Below are positions 53,729 through 63,511 of a stretch of 64,000 nucleotides of DNA, one piece after another. This DNA comes from Streptosporangium sp. NBC_01495. GTDB taxonomy: Bacteria; Actinomycetota; Actinomycetes; Streptosporangiales; Streptosporangiaceae. The translations under genes and the position numbers were made by a program. Positions within the stretch are counted from its first letter, which is position 1, and the number at the start of each line of letters is the position of its first letter. The stretch is from the NCBI RefSeq assembly GCF_036250735.1, contig NZ_CP109430.1, forward strand, positions 1,054,001 through 1,118,000, in the 5' to 3' direction. The notes beneath the pieces were generated by a model, which saw only the letters and a list, made by a program, of their open reading frames with translations, was not told the origin of the DNA and ran no database searches.

Positions 53729-56311
53729 GTGAGAGCAATCCGCAGGTTTACCGTCCGCACCGTCCTGCCGCCGGAGCTGGCCTCCCTCGGCGAGCTCGTC
53801 CTCAATTTGCGCTGGTCGTGGCACCCGGAGACATTGGATCTGTTCGGCGAGGTCGATCCGGCCATCTGGGGGCGCGTCGGATACGATCCGGTGGCCCTGC
53901 TGGGTGCCGTGGAGGCCGACAGGCTCCGTGAGCTCGCCGCCGACCGCCGCTTCCTGAGGCGGCTGGCCGACGCCGCCGACGATCTTCGTGAGTACATGAC
54001 CGCCCCCCGGTGGTACCAGACCATCTCCGAGGCTCCCAAGGCCATCGCCTACTTCTCTCCCGAGTACGGCATCGCCGCCGCCCTGCCGCAGTACTCGGGA
54101 GGGCTCGGGATCCTGGCCGGGGACCACCTCAAGGCCGCCAGCGATCTCGGCGTGCCCATCCTCGCCGTCGGCCTGCTGTACCGCCACGGTTACTTCACCC
54201 AGTCCCTCTCGCCCGAGGGCTGGCAGCTGGAGCACTATCCCTCCCTCGACCCCGGCGGCCTGCCGCTCACCCTCCTGCGGGAGGAGGACGGCACCCCCGT
54301 ACGCATCAAGATCAGCCTTCCCGAGCAGCGCACGCTGCACGCCCAGGTCTGGGTGCTCCAGGTCGGCAGGGTGCCGCTGCTGCTGCTCGACTCCGACGTG
54401 GCCGAGAACGACGCCGCCGCCCGCGACGTCACCGACCGCCTGTACGGCGGCGGCGGCGACCACCGGCTGCTCCAGGAGCTGCTGCTCGGCGTCGGCGGCG
54501 TCCGCGCCATCCGCGCGTACTGCCGGGTCACCGGGCACGCCGAGCCCGAGGTGTTCCACACCAACGAGGGGCACGCGGGCTTCCTCGGCCTGGAGCGCAT
54601 CCGCGAGCTCACCGAGGCCAGGCTCTCCTTCGACGAGGCGCTGGAGGCGGTGCGGGCCGGGACCGTCTTCACCACGCACACCCCCGTGCCCGCCGGGATC
54701 GACCGCTTCCCCGCCGAGATGATCGGCCGCCAGTTCGGCGGCGACAACGCGTGGCCCACGGTCCCCGTCGACCGCATCCTCGCGCTGGGCGCCGAGGAGG
54801 AGCCGGGCAAGTTCAACATGGCCGCGATGGGCATGCGGCTGGCCCAGCGGGTCAACGGCGTCTCCGAGCTGCACGGCGCCGTGAGCCGGGAGATGTTCCA
54901 GAGTCTGTGGCCGGGATTCGACGTCGAGGAGATCCCGATCGGGTTCATCACCAACGGCGTGCACGCCCCCACCTGGGTCGGCCGGGAGATCATGGAGCTG
55001 GCCGGCAGGGAGCTGCCCACCCTGGTCGACCGCGCCCAGGGCTGGGAGAGCATCGCCAAGATCTCCGACGGCGACGTCTGGGGCATCCGGGGGCGGCTGC
55101 GCGAGAAGCTGGTCGTCGCGGCCCGCGTGCGGCTCCGCCAGTCGTGGATCAACCGGGGTGCCTCGCAGGCCGAGCTCGGCTGGATCGACGACGCCCTCGA
55201 CCCCGAGGTGCTGACCATCGGCTTCGCCCGCCGGGTGCCCTCGTACAAGAGGCTCACCCTGATGCTGTCCGACCCCGACCGGCTCCGCACGCTGCTGCTC
55301 GACCCCGCCAGGCCGGTGCAGATCGTGATCGCGGGCAAGGCCCACCCGGCCGACGAGGGCGGCAAGAAGCTCATCCAGCAGATCGTGAAGTTCGCCGACT
55401 CCGAGGACGTGCGGCACCGCATCGTCTTCCTGCCCGACTACGACATGGCCCTGGGCCAGCTGCTCGTCCAGGGCTGCGACGTGTGGATGAACAACCCGCT
55501 GCGCCCGCTGGAGGCGTGCGGCACGTCCGGGATGAAGGCCGCGCTCAACGGCGGGCTCAACCTCTCCATCCGCGACGGCTGGTGGGACGAGTGGTACGAC
55601 GGCACCAACGGCTGGGCCATCCCCACCGCCGACGGCGTCGCCGACCCCGACCGCCGCGACGAGCTTGAGGCCGCCGCCCTGTACGACCTGATCGAGCACG
55701 AGGTGGCCGACCGGTTCTACGACCGGGCCGACGGGCTGCCCCGGCGCTGGCTGGAGATGGTCAGGCACACCCTGGCCTCGCTCGGCCCCAAGGTGCTCGC
55801 CGGGCGGATGCTCCGCGACTACGTGGTCGGCCTCTACGCCCCGGCCGCCAAGTCCGCTCGCGCCCTCTCCGGAGAGGGCTACGAGCAGGCCAGGAGCTTC
55901 GCGGCCTGGAAGCTTCGGGTCGGCAGGGCCTGGCCGGGCGTGCGGGTCGAGCACGTGGAGGCCTCGGGCCTGGGCGACGGCACCCCGGAGCTCGGCACGT
56001 CCCTGGAGCTGAAGGCCACCATCGCCCTCGGCGAGCTGGAGCCCGGGGACATCCGGGTCCAGGCGGCCTACGGCCGGGTCGGCGACCACGACGACCTGGC
56101 CGCCCCCTCCTACACCGACCTGACCGTCGAGACCGAGGGCGACGACGGCAGGGCCGTCTTCGCCGGGACCATCCCCCTCGACCGCACCGGGCCCTTCGGC
56201 TACACGGTCCGGGTCGTTCCCGACCACCCGCTGGTGGTCTCGACCTCGGAGCTCGGCCTGGTCGCGGTGCCCGAGGAGCCCGTCGGCATGACCAACGGCA
56301 CCCTCCGCTGA
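53729..56311 (+). CDS. glgP: Alpha-glucan (maltodextrin/glycogen) phosphorylase
   Basis: 860 residues, GTG start with no ribosome site and a -10-like TAGGGT eight bases before, so possibly leaderless. It releases glucose 1-phosphate from alpha-1,4 glucan ends. The N-terminal about 115 residues are the DUF3417 domain found in this actinobacterial subgroup, followed by the GT35 body: IAYFSPEYGIAAALPQYSGG, VFHTNEGHAGFLGLERIREL, GFARRVPSYKRLTLM, and the PLP region NNPLRPLEACGTSGMKAALN, with the cofactor Lys in GMKAALNGGLNLSIRDGWWD. A C-terminal beta extension of about 100 residues (PGDIRVQAAYGRVGDHDDL) resembles the domains of GlgE-type proteins. Divergent from glgE, which fits joint control of glucan turnover. 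Confidence 0.95.
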   Translation: MRAIRRFTVRTVLPPELASLGELVLNLRWSWHPETLDLFGEVDPAIWGRVGYDPVALLGAVEADRLRELAADRRFLRRLADAADDLREYMTAPRWYQTISEAPKAIAYFSPEYGIAAALPQYSGGLGILAGDHLKAASDLGVPILAVGLLYRHGYFTQSLSPEGWQLEHYPSLDPGGLPLTLLREEDGTPVRIKISLPEQRTLHAQVWVLQVGRVPLLLLDSDVAENDAAARDVTDRLYGGGGDHRLLQELLLGVGGVRAIRAYCRVTGHAEPEVFHTNEGHAGFLGLERIRELTEARLSFDEALEAVRAGTVFTTHTPVPAGIDRFPAEMIGRQFGGDNAWPTVPVDRILALGAEEEPGKFNMAAMGMRLAQRVNGVSELHGAVSREMFQSLWPGFDVEEIPIGFITNGVHAPTWVGREIMELAGRELPTLVDRAQGWESIAKISDGDVWGIRGRLREKLVVAARVRLRQSWINRGASQAELGWIDDALDPEVLTIGFARRVPSYKRLTLMLSDPDRLRTLLLDPARPVQIVIAGKAHPADEGGKKLIQQIVKFADSEDVRHRIVFLPDYDMALGQLLVQGCDVWMNNPLRPLEACGTSGMKAALNGGLNLSIRDGWWDEWYDGTNGWAIPTADGVADPDRRDELEAAALYDLIEHEVADRFYDRADGLPRRWLEMVRHTLASLGPKVLAGRMLRDYVVGLYAPAAKSARALSGEGYEQARSFAAWKLRVGRAWPGVRVEHVEASGLGDGTPELGTSLELKATIALGELEPGDIRVQAAYGRVGDHDDLAAPSYTDLTVETEGDDGRAVFAGTIPLDRTGPFGYTVRVVPDHPLVVSTSELGLVAVPEEPVGMTNGTLR

Positions 56312-56318
56312 CCGCGTG

Positions 56319-56389
56319 ACCGTCCGGCGCGCGCCGGACGGTGTGACCTCCGTGATCCTTCCGGCCTTCCCGGAGGGGGCACGGAGGTC
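56319..56389 (+). terminator. Double hairpin terminator of glgP
   Basis: First a perfect 24-bp palindrome (56319-56342; half ACCGTCCGGCGC). Three bases on, a second hairpin: GACCTCCGTG (56345-56354) with CACGGAGGTC (56380-56389), whose interior can form another short stem (CCTTCCGG with CCCGGAGG). The glgP stop is at 56309-56311. Confidence 0.65.
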
Positions 56390-56600
56390 TTCGCGTCTCT
56401 CCGGCCGGTCCGCCCCGGCCCGGTGAACGGTCACGGGTGAACGTCCGGGGAGGCGGTCCGACACGGGGGCCGGAAGTGTCCGCGTTCCGGCACGCCGCGT
56501 GGTGAGGTGGGTAGGGTTGAGCACTCGATACCTGGCGCCCAAGAAAGGTTTCCGGCGCCGTGACCCCGGAGCGCGCCTGATCGTACGGCGGCCCGGTGGC

Positions 56601-56635
56601 GCGTGGCCCGCGGAGGTCGGTGCCGCGGGCCACGC
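56601..56635 (-). terminator. Hairpin after the flavin amine oxidase gene
   Basis: GCGTGGCCCGCGG (56601-56613) is perfectly complementary to CCGCGGGCCACGC (56623-56635), nine-base loop. It lies 31 bases past the stop at 56666 of the minus-strand gene. The stretch 56390-56600 between the two terminators holds nothing recognisable. Confidence 0.65.
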
Positions 56636-56665
56636 GGAGAGACCCGCGGGGACCGTCGCGAGGGG

Positions 56666-58543
56666 TCAGGCGTTGGCCTCCAGGGCCGTGCGGACCGCCG
56701 ACTCCAGGGCGCCCTCGATCCAGGAGTGCTTCAGCGAGGTGTGCTCACCCGCGAAGTGCAGCCGTCCCACCGGGGCGGCGATGGCCGGGTGGATCTCGGT
56801 CATCTGGCCCGGCGTGAAGACGGCGGCCTCGCCGAAGGCGTAGCGGTTGCGCAGCCAGCTCTGGGTCCGGCCGTGACCGGTGTAGAACTCGGAGACGCGC
56901 TCCCCGTGCACCTCCTGCAGCCCCCGCAGCGCGTGGCCGTAGCGCTCGGCGTCGTCCATGGAGTCCCAGCGGGAGGCGTCGTCGGCCCACGCGTAGCTGG
57001 CCAGCACGACGCCGCCCTCGCTGCCGCGCACCGGGTGGGAGGGGAAGTAGACGAACCGGTTGGCGTTGTCGGTGACCGATCCGCCGCCCGTCACGTGGCT
57101 CGCGGGCCCCGGGCGGTAGCGGGAGCCGAGCTCCCGCCTCCAGTCGCGCTCGTCGAACTCCCACCAGCGCCTGCGGAACTCCAGCAGCACCTTGGTCGCG
57201 GAGTCGTAGTGCAGCTCGATCACCGCGCGCCGCTTGGGGTACGGCAGGGCCGGGGCGATCTCCACGTGGCGCAGCGCGGAGAAGGGGATCGTGATGATCG
57301 CGAGGTCTCCCTCGAACGTCTCGCCCCTGCCCTGCGGCCTGGAGACGGACTCGGTGCTGCCCGTCTCGGTGACCGTCTCGACGCGCACGCCCCGCGCGGT
57401 GTGCTGGATCCGCACGGCCCGCCGGTCCATCCGGATGTCGCCGCGCAGTCCCCGCGCCAGCTTGTACGGCAGCTCCCGGCTGCCTCCCTCCATCTCCCAG
57501 TAGGTCGCCGACGGATTGACCAGGCTCCGGGTCAGGAAGGTGTGCATGAACGACAGCGGCAGCCGGGAGGTCAGGTTCTCCAGGGTGCCGATGGCGTCGA
57601 TCGCCGCGTCGCTCAGCCTGGCGTGCTCACGCAGGAAGCGGTTCATGGAGTGGTCGTCGAAGTCGTACAGGACGCGGGCCCAGCCCTCGATCAGCTCGGG
57701 CAGCGGCTTGTCGACCCGACCCGAGCCGCGGACGACGGAGAAGTAGTCCCTGACCGGGTCGAGCGCGTCGTCCAGGATCCTTCCCGCGGTCCTGGTGTCC
57801 CGCAGCCCGAATGAGGCGTTGATCTCGCGCGGGTTCGCGGCGTACTCGTCGCGGCGCTGGGTGATGCCGTTGACCCGGATCAGGGTGTGGTTCGCCCGTT
57901 CCGGCGCGGTGAACTCCCCCCGGGACGGGCCGGAGCGCCAGACCGGCCCGCGGCGCGGGGTGTAGACGACCGGCGGTATCGGGCCGGTCGCCGCGTCGCC
58001 CGGCCGTACGTCGACGTTGTAGAACAGGCGCCGGGAGATGCCCAGCTTGTCGATGAGCGCCAGCGTGAGCGGGTGGAAGTCGGGGATGCGCATCGCCCCC
58101 GCCTCGGCGTACTGCAGCCGGTCGGCGAAACCGGTCTGGAAGGTCTTGATCCGGCCGCCGATCCGGTTGCCGTTGGCCTCGATGACGGTGACCCGGTGCC
58201 CGGCCCGCTTCAGCAGCGTCGCGGCCACCAGTCCGGAGATCCCGGCGCCGACGACGAGGATCCTCTTGGCGGCGCGGGTCCTGGGCAGGCCCTTGTCGAT
58301 CAGCACCTTGAGGTATTCGAGCTTGAGGTCCGAGCCGTCCTCGCCGACGAGGAGCAGGTCTCGCGCCACCCGGGTGCAGGTGTCCCACCGCCTTCCGTCG
58401 CGCGGCTCCCGCCCGGTGCGCGCGGGGGCCGGATCGGTGAGCGAGACCGCCGCGGCGACCGCCGGTTCCACGGCCGAGCCCATCGCTCCCACGGCGCCCA
58501 GCCCGGCCAGCCTGGCGAATCCCCGCCGATTCATACCTGGCAC
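56666..58543 (-). CDS. Tat-exported flavin amine oxidase (L-amino-acid oxidase-like)
   Basis: 625 residues; GTG 58543 with GGGAGG six bases upstream. A twin-arginine signal ([20 protein letters not shown]) indicates folded export with FAD bound. The Rossmann dinucleotide motif GxGxxG is at residues 99-104 ([20 protein letters not shown]), followed by [14 protein letters not shown], the FAD-binding Gly/Arg segment, and the C-terminal FAD motif [12 protein letters not shown]. Members oxidise L-amino acids or amines to imines with H2O2. The substrate group is not certain; residues around [20 protein letters not shown] fit the L-amino-acid oxidase subgroup. Single-gene transcript. Confidence 0.88.
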   Translation of the reverse strand: MPGMNRRGFARLAGLGAVGAMGSAVEPAVAAAVSLTDPAPARTGREPRDGRRWDTCTRVARDLLLVGEDGSDLKLEYLKVLIDKGLPRTRAAKRILVVGAGISGLVAATLLKRAGHRVTVIEANGNRIGGRIKTFQTGFADRLQYAEAGAMRIPDFHPLTLALIDKLGISRRLFYNVDVRPGDAATGPIPPVVYTPRRGPVWRSGPSRGEFTAPERANHTLIRVNGITQRRDEYAANPREINASFGLRDTRTAGRILDDALDPVRDYFSVVRGSGRVDKPLPELIEGWARVLYDFDDHSMNRFLREHARLSDAAIDAIGTLENLTSRLPLSFMHTFLTRSLVNPSATYWEMEGGSRELPYKLARGLRGDIRMDRRAVRIQHTARGVRVETVTETGSTESVSRPQGRGETFEGDLAIITIPFSALRHVEIAPALPYPKRRAVIELHYDSATKVLLEFRRRWWEFDERDWRRELGSRYRPGPASHVTGGGSVTDNANRFVYFPSHPVRGSEGGVVLASYAWADDASRWDSMDDAERYGHALRGLQEVHGERVSEFYTGHGRTQSWLRNRYAFGEAAVFTPGQMTEIHPAIAAPVGRLHFAGEHTSLKHSWIEGALESAVRTALEANA

Positions 58544-58835
58544 AAGACCCTCCCTTTCGTCGTCACGATAAGTAATTGGATGACTACTATCGGTTCAAGT
58601 CCAGGTCTGCCAGGATCTTTCCGGTTGTGACTCCAACCGGTCACGCGGAACCCGCCTTTCGCGGCTTTTGTCGCGAGGGGCGGCGGCTCCACCGGCGGGG
58701 GTGGGCGCCGAGTCAACTCGGACAAAACCCTTTTTGTACGACAAAATGCGACAACATACGTCTTTTGTGTAGTTCTTTCTTGTTTGTGGCGGGAATGGCT
58801 AGATAGCCGACACCTCGCACACCCTGGAGAGAACA

Positions 58836-60953
58836 GTGGACGCATGGACGTTCGAGGGCCAGCCGGGCGCGCTGGGCGACACCGCGGTCACGCTGGTCGA
58901 GGGCGGCTCCTTCTGCGTGTGCGCCCGCAACGGCGACATGCTTCCCGGCGGGGCGCAGGGGGTCTACCACGCCGACACCCGGATCCTGTCGCGCTGGGAG
59001 CTGAGGGTGGACGAAATGCCGGTGGAGGCCCTCAGGGTGCTTCCCGCCGAGCCGTACCACGCGATGTTCCTCGGCAGCGCGGCCCCCCGCCCCGGGCGGG
59101 CCGAGAGCAGCCTGCTCGTGATCAGGGACCGCTACGTCGGGGGCGGCCTGCGCGAGGACCTGACCCTGCGCAACCTGTCCGGCGAGCCCGCCGGATGCGT
59201 GGTCGACATCCACGTCGCCTCCGACGTGGCCGACCTGTTCGAGGTGAAGGCCGGCCGGATCCGGCACGTGACCGACGTGGAGGTGACGGCCGACAGGACG
59301 GGACTGCTGATCGTCTCCGCCTGCCGCTCGCGCGGCACCAGGGTGGTGGCCGAGCCGCCGCCGTTCGCCGTGCCGGGCGTGCTCATCTTCCGCATCGTCG
59401 TGCCGGCCAGGGGCGAGTGGACCGCCAGCCTTCAGGTCAACCCGATCCTGGAGGGCGAGGAGTCGCCCGCGTGGTTCTCCACCCACCACCCGCTCGAGCA
59501 CGCGGAGCCCGCCAGGCGCCGCGCCGACTGGGAGCGCCTCAGCCCGATCATCGTCACCTCCGACCGCGTCCTGGCCCAGGTGCTGGAACGTTCGAAGGAG
59601 GACCTCGGCGCGCTGCGGCTCTTCGAGCCCGGCAGGCCGGACGAGCCGCCGACGATCGCCGCGGGTGCTCCGTGGTTCATGACCCTGTTCGGCCGCGACT
59701 CGCTGCTGACCTCGTGGATGGCCCTTTCGATGGACCAGTGCCTGGCACTGGGCACCCTGAGGCGCCTGGCGGGGCTGCAGGGCACCGTCGACGACCCGCT
59801 GACCGAGGAGGAGCCGGGCAAGATCCTGCACGAGTTCCGTTTCGGCAAGCAGGCCGACGCCTCGCCGCACGCGGGCCGCGCCTACTACGGCTCGGTGGAC
59901 TCGACCCCGCTGTTCGTGATGGTCATGGGCGAGCTGCGCCGTTGGGGCATGTACGGGGACGCCGTCGAGGAGCTCATGCCGCACGTCGACGCCGCCCTCG
60001 ACTGGATCTGCGGATCCGCCGACCCGTTCCTGTCCTACCGGCGCAAGACCGACCACGGGCTGGTCAACCAGGGGTGGAAGGACTCCTTCGACGGCGTCAA
60101 CTTCGCCGACGGCACCCTCGCCGGCCCCCCCATAGCCCTGGCCGAGGTCCAGGGCTACGTCTACGCCGCCTACATCGCCCGCGCCCACTTCGCCCACGAG
60201 GCGGGCGACAGCGCCCTGGAGGAGCAGTGGGCGGCCCGCGCGGAACGCATCAGGGACGCCTTCAACGAGCGCTTCTGGCTGCCGGACCGGGGCTACTACG
60301 CCATCGGCCTCGACGGCACCGGGCGCGCCATCGACAGCCTCGCCTCCAACATGGGCCACTGCCTGTGGACCGGCATCGTCGACGAGGACCGGGCCCCCCA
60401 CGTCGCCGAGAGGCTGCTCTCGCCGGAGATGTTCAGCGGGTACGGGGTGCGGACCCTCGCCACCACCATGGGCGCCTACAACCCGATGAGCTACCACAAC
60501 GGCTCGGTCTGGCCGCACGACAACGCCCTGATCGCGGCCGGGCTGATGCGCTACGGCTTCACGGACGAGGCTCGGCGGATCGCCTTCAGCCTGCTGGACG
60601 CGGCCGAGGTCTTCGGCTGGCGGCTGCCCGAGCTGTTCTGCGGGTTCGACCGGGCCGAGTTCACCTGGCCGGTGCCCTACCCCACCTCCTGCTCCCCGCA
60701 GGCGTGGGCCGCGGCGAGTCCCATCCAGCTGGTCAGGACCCTGCTGCGCTTCGATCCGTGGATCCCGTACGGGCGGGTGTGGCTGGACCCCGTCGGCCTG
60801 GAGGGCCTGCGGATCGAGGGGCTGCCGCTCGCGGGCGCCAAGATCACGATCGAGGCCGGCCCGGACGGCGCCACCGTCAGCGGGCTGCCGGAGGGGATCA
60901 CCCTGGTCAACGAGCCGCGCAGCCCGCTGACCGCCGCCCTGCGGGTCCACTGA
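58836..60953 (+). CDS. Glycogen-debranching-like enzyme (amylo-alpha-1,6-glucosidase type, (alpha/alpha)6 barrel)
   Basis: 705 residues, GTG with GGAGAG upstream. The N-terminal about 200 residues are the beta-sandwich 'GDE N-terminal, bacterial' domain (VYHADTRILSRWELRVDEMP). About 240-640 form the glucoamylase-like barrel: PWFMTLFGRDSLLTSWMALS, GRAYYGSVDSTPLFVMVM, NQGWKDSFDGV, and NGSVWPHDNALIAAGLMRYG. In this family the acid residue is in the WKDS/D region and the base near the C-terminal end. It probably trims alpha-1,6 branches or short glucans and complements GlgP. No signal peptide. It is followed by a glycosyltransferase gene after a 116-base gap of pyrimidine-rich repeats. Confidence 0.88.
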   Translation: MDAWTFEGQPGALGDTAVTLVEGGSFCVCARNGDMLPGGAQGVYHADTRILSRWELRVDEMPVEALRVLPAEPYHAMFLGSAAPRPGRAESSLLVIRDRYVGGGLREDLTLRNLSGEPAGCVVDIHVASDVADLFEVKAGRIRHVTDVEVTADRTGLLIVSACRSRGTRVVAEPPPFAVPGVLIFRIVVPARGEWTASLQVNPILEGEESPAWFSTHHPLEHAEPARRRADWERLSPIIVTSDRVLAQVLERSKEDLGALRLFEPGRPDEPPTIAAGAPWFMTLFGRDSLLTSWMALSMDQCLALGTLRRLAGLQGTVDDPLTEEEPGKILHEFRFGKQADASPHAGRAYYGSVDSTPLFVMVMGELRRWGMYGDAVEELMPHVDAALDWICGSADPFLSYRRKTDHGLVNQGWKDSFDGVNFADGTLAGPPIALAEVQGYVYAAYIARAHFAHEAGDSALEEQWAARAERIRDAFNERFWLPDRGYYAIGLDGTGRAIDSLASNMGHCLWTGIVDEDRAPHVAERLLSPEMFSGYGVRTLATTMGAYNPMSYHNGSVWPHDNALIAAGLMRYGFTDEARRIAFSLLDAAEVFGWRLPELFCGFDRAEFTWPVPYPTSCSPQAWAAASPIQLVRTLLRFDPWIPYGRVWLDPVGLEGLRIEGLPLAGAKITIEAGPDGATVSGLPEGITLVNEPRSPLTAALRVH

Positions 60954-61069
60954 TCGTCTCTCGCGTCCTTCCGGGGCCGCGTCCTTCCAGCTTCCCTGTC
61001 TTCCCAGCTTCCGTGTCTTCCCAGGCTTCGCGTCCTTTCGGGTTTCGTGTCTCTTCAGGTGAGGTGGCC
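60954..61069. repeat. Degenerate pyrimidine-rich repeats between debranching and glycosyltransferase genes
   Basis: Units like GCGTCCTTCC, GCTTCCCTGTCTTCCCA and GCTTCCGTGTCTTCCCA recur four to five times with a period of about 17-20 bases, at about 60968-61055. Strongly strand-biased (C/T-rich on the plus strand). It could form an unusual structure or be slippage-prone. No promoter was recognised in it. Confidence 0.55.
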
Positions 61070-62200
61070 ATGGTTTTTTCGAGAAATGTCCCAGAATGGT
61101 CTGACGGCATGCGCATTCTGATGGTCGCGCCGCCCTGGTACGACGTGCCGCCACAGGGCTACGGGGGCATCGAGTCGATGGTGGCCGGTCTCGTCGCCGG
61201 GCTGACCCGGCGCGGGCACGACATCACGCTGGTCGGGGCCGGCCGGGCGGGGACCTCCGCGCGCTTCCTGAGCACCTACGGGCGGGCGCCCTCGGAGCGG
61301 ATCGGCGAGCCGCTGCCGGAGGTCCTGCACGCGGCCAAGGCGTACACGATGACCTCGGAGCTCGTCGTGGACGTGATCCACGACCACACCCTCGCCGGGC
61401 CGCTGACCGCGCCCGCGCGGGCCGTCCCGACGGTGATCACCTGCCACGGGGAGGTGGGGGGCGAGTTCGGCGAGTACTACCGGGTGCTCGGCGCCGCCGT
61501 GTCGATGGTCGCCATCTCCGAGGCCCAGCGGCGCATCGCCCCCGACCTGAACTGGGCGGGGGTGGTCCACAACGCGGTCGACGTCACGGCCTTCCCCTTC
61601 AGGGAGCGCAAGGAGGACTGGGCGCTGTGGCTGGGCCGGTTCAACGAGGACAAGGGCGCCCACCTGGCCATCGACGCCGCCCGCGCGGCGGGGCGGCGCA
61701 TCCTGCTCGCCGGCAAGCTCACCGAGAAGATCGAACGCGACTATTTCGACGAGTACGTCAGGCCCCGGCTCGGCCCCGACGCCGAGTACGTCGGCGAGGC
61801 CGACACCGCGCGCAAACACGAGCTGCTGGCGGCGGCCAGGTGCCTGATCTTCCCGATCGTCTGGGAGGAGCCGTTCGGCATGGTCATGATCGAGGCCATG
61901 GCCTGCGGCACGCCCGTGGTCGCCCTCTGCAGGGGCGCCGTGCCCGAGGTGGTCGTGGACGGGGTCACCGGATTCATCCGGAGCGACCCCTCGGAGCTCC
62001 CGGCCGCCGTCGAGGCGGCGGACGCGCTCGACCCGCGCGCCTGCCGTTCCCGCGTGGAGCGCTTCTTCGGCGTGGAGGTGATGGCCCGCGCGTACGAGGC
62101 GATCTACCGCAGGACGATCGCCGGGCTGCCGAGGCGGGCGGGGGAGGACCCGGGCAGGAGCGCCGGGGAGAGCAGGGACCTGGCCATGCCCGTCAACTGA
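61070..62200 (+). CDS. Family 4 glycosyltransferase
   Basis: ATG 61070 (after GGTGAGG) gives 376 residues; the ATG at 61109 (MRILMVAPPWYDVPPQGYGG) is an equally good protein start. GT-B fold with GIESMVAGLVAGLTRRGHDI, VGAGRAG and IHDHTLAGPLT in the N-lobe, and the GT4 signature in the C-lobe: WLGRFNEDKGAHLAIDAARA, FPIVWEEPFGMVMIEAMACG, TPVVALCRGAVPEVV. The ExxxxxxxE motif is EPFGMVMIE. It retains the anomeric configuration and uses an NDP- or GDP-sugar; the donor is not predictable. It follows the debranching-like enzyme, so a role in glucan or surface polysaccharide metabolism is plausible. Confidence 0.9.
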   Translation: MVFSRNVPEWSDGMRILMVAPPWYDVPPQGYGGIESMVAGLVAGLTRRGHDITLVGAGRAGTSARFLSTYGRAPSERIGEPLPEVLHAAKAYTMTSELVVDVIHDHTLAGPLTAPARAVPTVITCHGEVGGEFGEYYRVLGAAVSMVAISEAQRRIAPDLNWAGVVHNAVDVTAFPFRERKEDWALWLGRFNEDKGAHLAIDAARAAGRRILLAGKLTEKIERDYFDEYVRPRLGPDAEYVGEADTARKHELLAAARCLIFPIVWEEPFGMVMIEAMACGTPVVALCRGAVPEVVVDGVTGFIRSDPSELPAAVEAADALDPRACRSRVERFFGVEVMARAYEAIYRRTIAGLPRRAGEDPGRSAGESRDLAMPVN

Positions 62201-62297
62201 GACGCGCTCTATGGTGGATCGCGGTACGGAGATCGACAGGGACCAACGGGGATCGCGGCGCGGCCCGCGGGGCCCGGCGGTAGGCGGAAGGACGTCC

Positions 62298-63068
62298 ATG
62301 GGTGAGTTCGTGCGGGTGGAGGCGGCCGACGGGGTCGCGACGATCAGGCTCGACCGGCCGAAGATGAACGCGCTCAACCGGCAGGTCCAGCTGGAGATCG
62401 CCGAGTGCGCCCGGCAGGTGGACGCCGACGACGACGTGTACGCCGTGGTCGTCTACGGGGGAGACGTCTTCGCGGCCGGTGCCGACATCAAGGAGATGGC
62501 CGGCATGTCGTACGCCGACATGGCGGTCCACTCGCAGGTCCTGCAGGACTGCTTCACCGCCGTCGCGAGGATCGGCAAGCCCGTCGTCGCGGCCGTGACC
62601 GGCTACGCGCTCGGCGGCGGCTGCGAGCTGGCCCTGTGCGCGGACGTCAGGATCGCCGGGGAGTCGGCCAAACTGGGCCAGCCCGAGATCCTGCTCGGCA
62701 TCATCCCCGGCGCGGGCGGCACCCAGCGGCTGCCCCGGCTGGTCGGCCCGTCCAGGGCCAAGGACCTCATCTTCACCGGGCGCCACGTGCCCGCCGCCGA
62801 GGCGCTGGGCATCGGCCTGGTGGACCGGGTCGTCCCCGACGAGGAGGTGTACACCGAGGCCCTCGCGTACGCCGCCCGGTTCGCGGGAGGCCCCGCCCTG
62901 GCGCTGCGCGCCGCCAAGAGGGCCGTGGACCGCGGCCTGGAGACCGATCTCGACACCGGCCTGGAGATCGAGCGCCTGCAGTTCTCCGGCCTGTTCGCCA
63001 CCGACGACGCGGGGATCGGCATGCGAGCCTTCTCCGAGAGGTCGAAGGCGGAGTTCACCGGCCGCTGA
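62298..63068 (+). CDS. Enoyl-CoA hydratase/isomerase family protein
   Basis: ATG 62298 with GGAAGGA five bases upstream; 256 residues, typical length. It hydrates trans-2-enoyl-CoA in fatty-acid or related acyl-CoA breakdown. The oxyanion hole sequences are FAAGADIKEMAGM and GYALGGGCELALCADVRI, and both catalytic Glu positions appear to be kept: one in GGGCELALCA and one in GQPEILLGIIPGAGGTQRLP. TGRHVPAAEALGIGLVDRVV is the family hallmark. The frame stays open further upstream but without a ribosome site. No beta-oxidation partner is next to it. Confidence 0.93.
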   Translation: MGEFVRVEAADGVATIRLDRPKMNALNRQVQLEIAECARQVDADDDVYAVVVYGGDVFAAGADIKEMAGMSYADMAVHSQVLQDCFTAVARIGKPVVAAVTGYALGGGCELALCADVRIAGESAKLGQPEILLGIIPGAGGTQRLPRLVGPSRAKDLIFTGRHVPAAEALGIGLVDRVVPDEEVYTEALAYAARFAGGPALALRAAKRAVDRGLETDLDTGLEIERLQFSGLFATDDAGIGMRAFSERSKAEFTGR

Positions 63069-63142
63069 CATGTCCGCCGGGTCGGCTGAGCTTGCAGGGA
63101 TCGGTCCTGATTGATCGAGAATTGCCGGTATCGTGCCGGATT

Positions 63143-63511
63143 ATGGTGCGGTTGGTGAAGCGTGCGCTGGTGCCCGCCCCGCTGCGGCGGGCGGTTCTCG
63201 GCTGGTTCGACTCCCGGTACATCTCCAGGGCCGACCACCGGCAGGACGTCAAGGACGCGCTCTGGGAGGTCCAGACGCTGGCCAGGGAGGTCACCTCGCT
63301 GCGCGCGGAGGTCGTCGAGCTGCGCGCGCGGGTGGCCGGGGTCAAACTCGACCCGGCGCGGGCCGGGCGCTGGGACGACGCCCACCGGCTGGCCCAGGAG
63401 ACCGCGGTCGCGCTGGACGGGGTGCTCCAGAACGAGGTGCTGCTCTGGCAGGCCGTGGACCGCGCCACCGGAGGCACGACGGAGGCGGCGGGCAGGGGGA
63501 GCGGCGCGTGA
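63143..63511 (+). CDS. Small coiled-coil protein, unrecognised
   Basis: ATG 63143; 122 residues. A basic N-terminus (MVRLVKRALVPAPLRRAVLG) is followed by a heptad-like coiled coil at about 38-66 (VQTLAREVTSLRAEVVELRA). A helical C-terminus (LAQETAVALDGVLQNEVLLW) and a Gly/Ala tail complete it. No signal peptide or membrane segment. Its TGA overlaps the GTG of the next gene (GTGA), so it is translationally coupled to a PP-loop protein and may be its partner. Function unknown. Confidence 0.75.
   Translation: MVRLVKRALVPAPLRRAVLGWFDSRYISRADHRQDVKDALWEVQTLAREVTSLRAEVVELRARVAGVKLDPARAGRWDDAHRLAQETAVALDGVLQNEVLLWQAVDRATGGTTEAAGRGSGA

Noticed and set aside
53714-56542. Open frame of about 942 codons antisense to glgP
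   Set aside because: Composition typical of an antisense shadow in GC-rich DNA. The plus strand is an obvious phosphorylase.
58571-58620. GGTTCAAGTCC near 58590, resembling a tRNA T-loop
   Set aside because: No acceptor, D or anticodon stem could be fitted around it.
58784-60950. Long arginine/glycine-rich plus-strand frame overlapping the debranching enzyme and continuing in frame into the glycosyltransferase
   Set aside because: Only the part from 61070 is real. Before that it is an out-of-frame shadow of the debranching-like gene.
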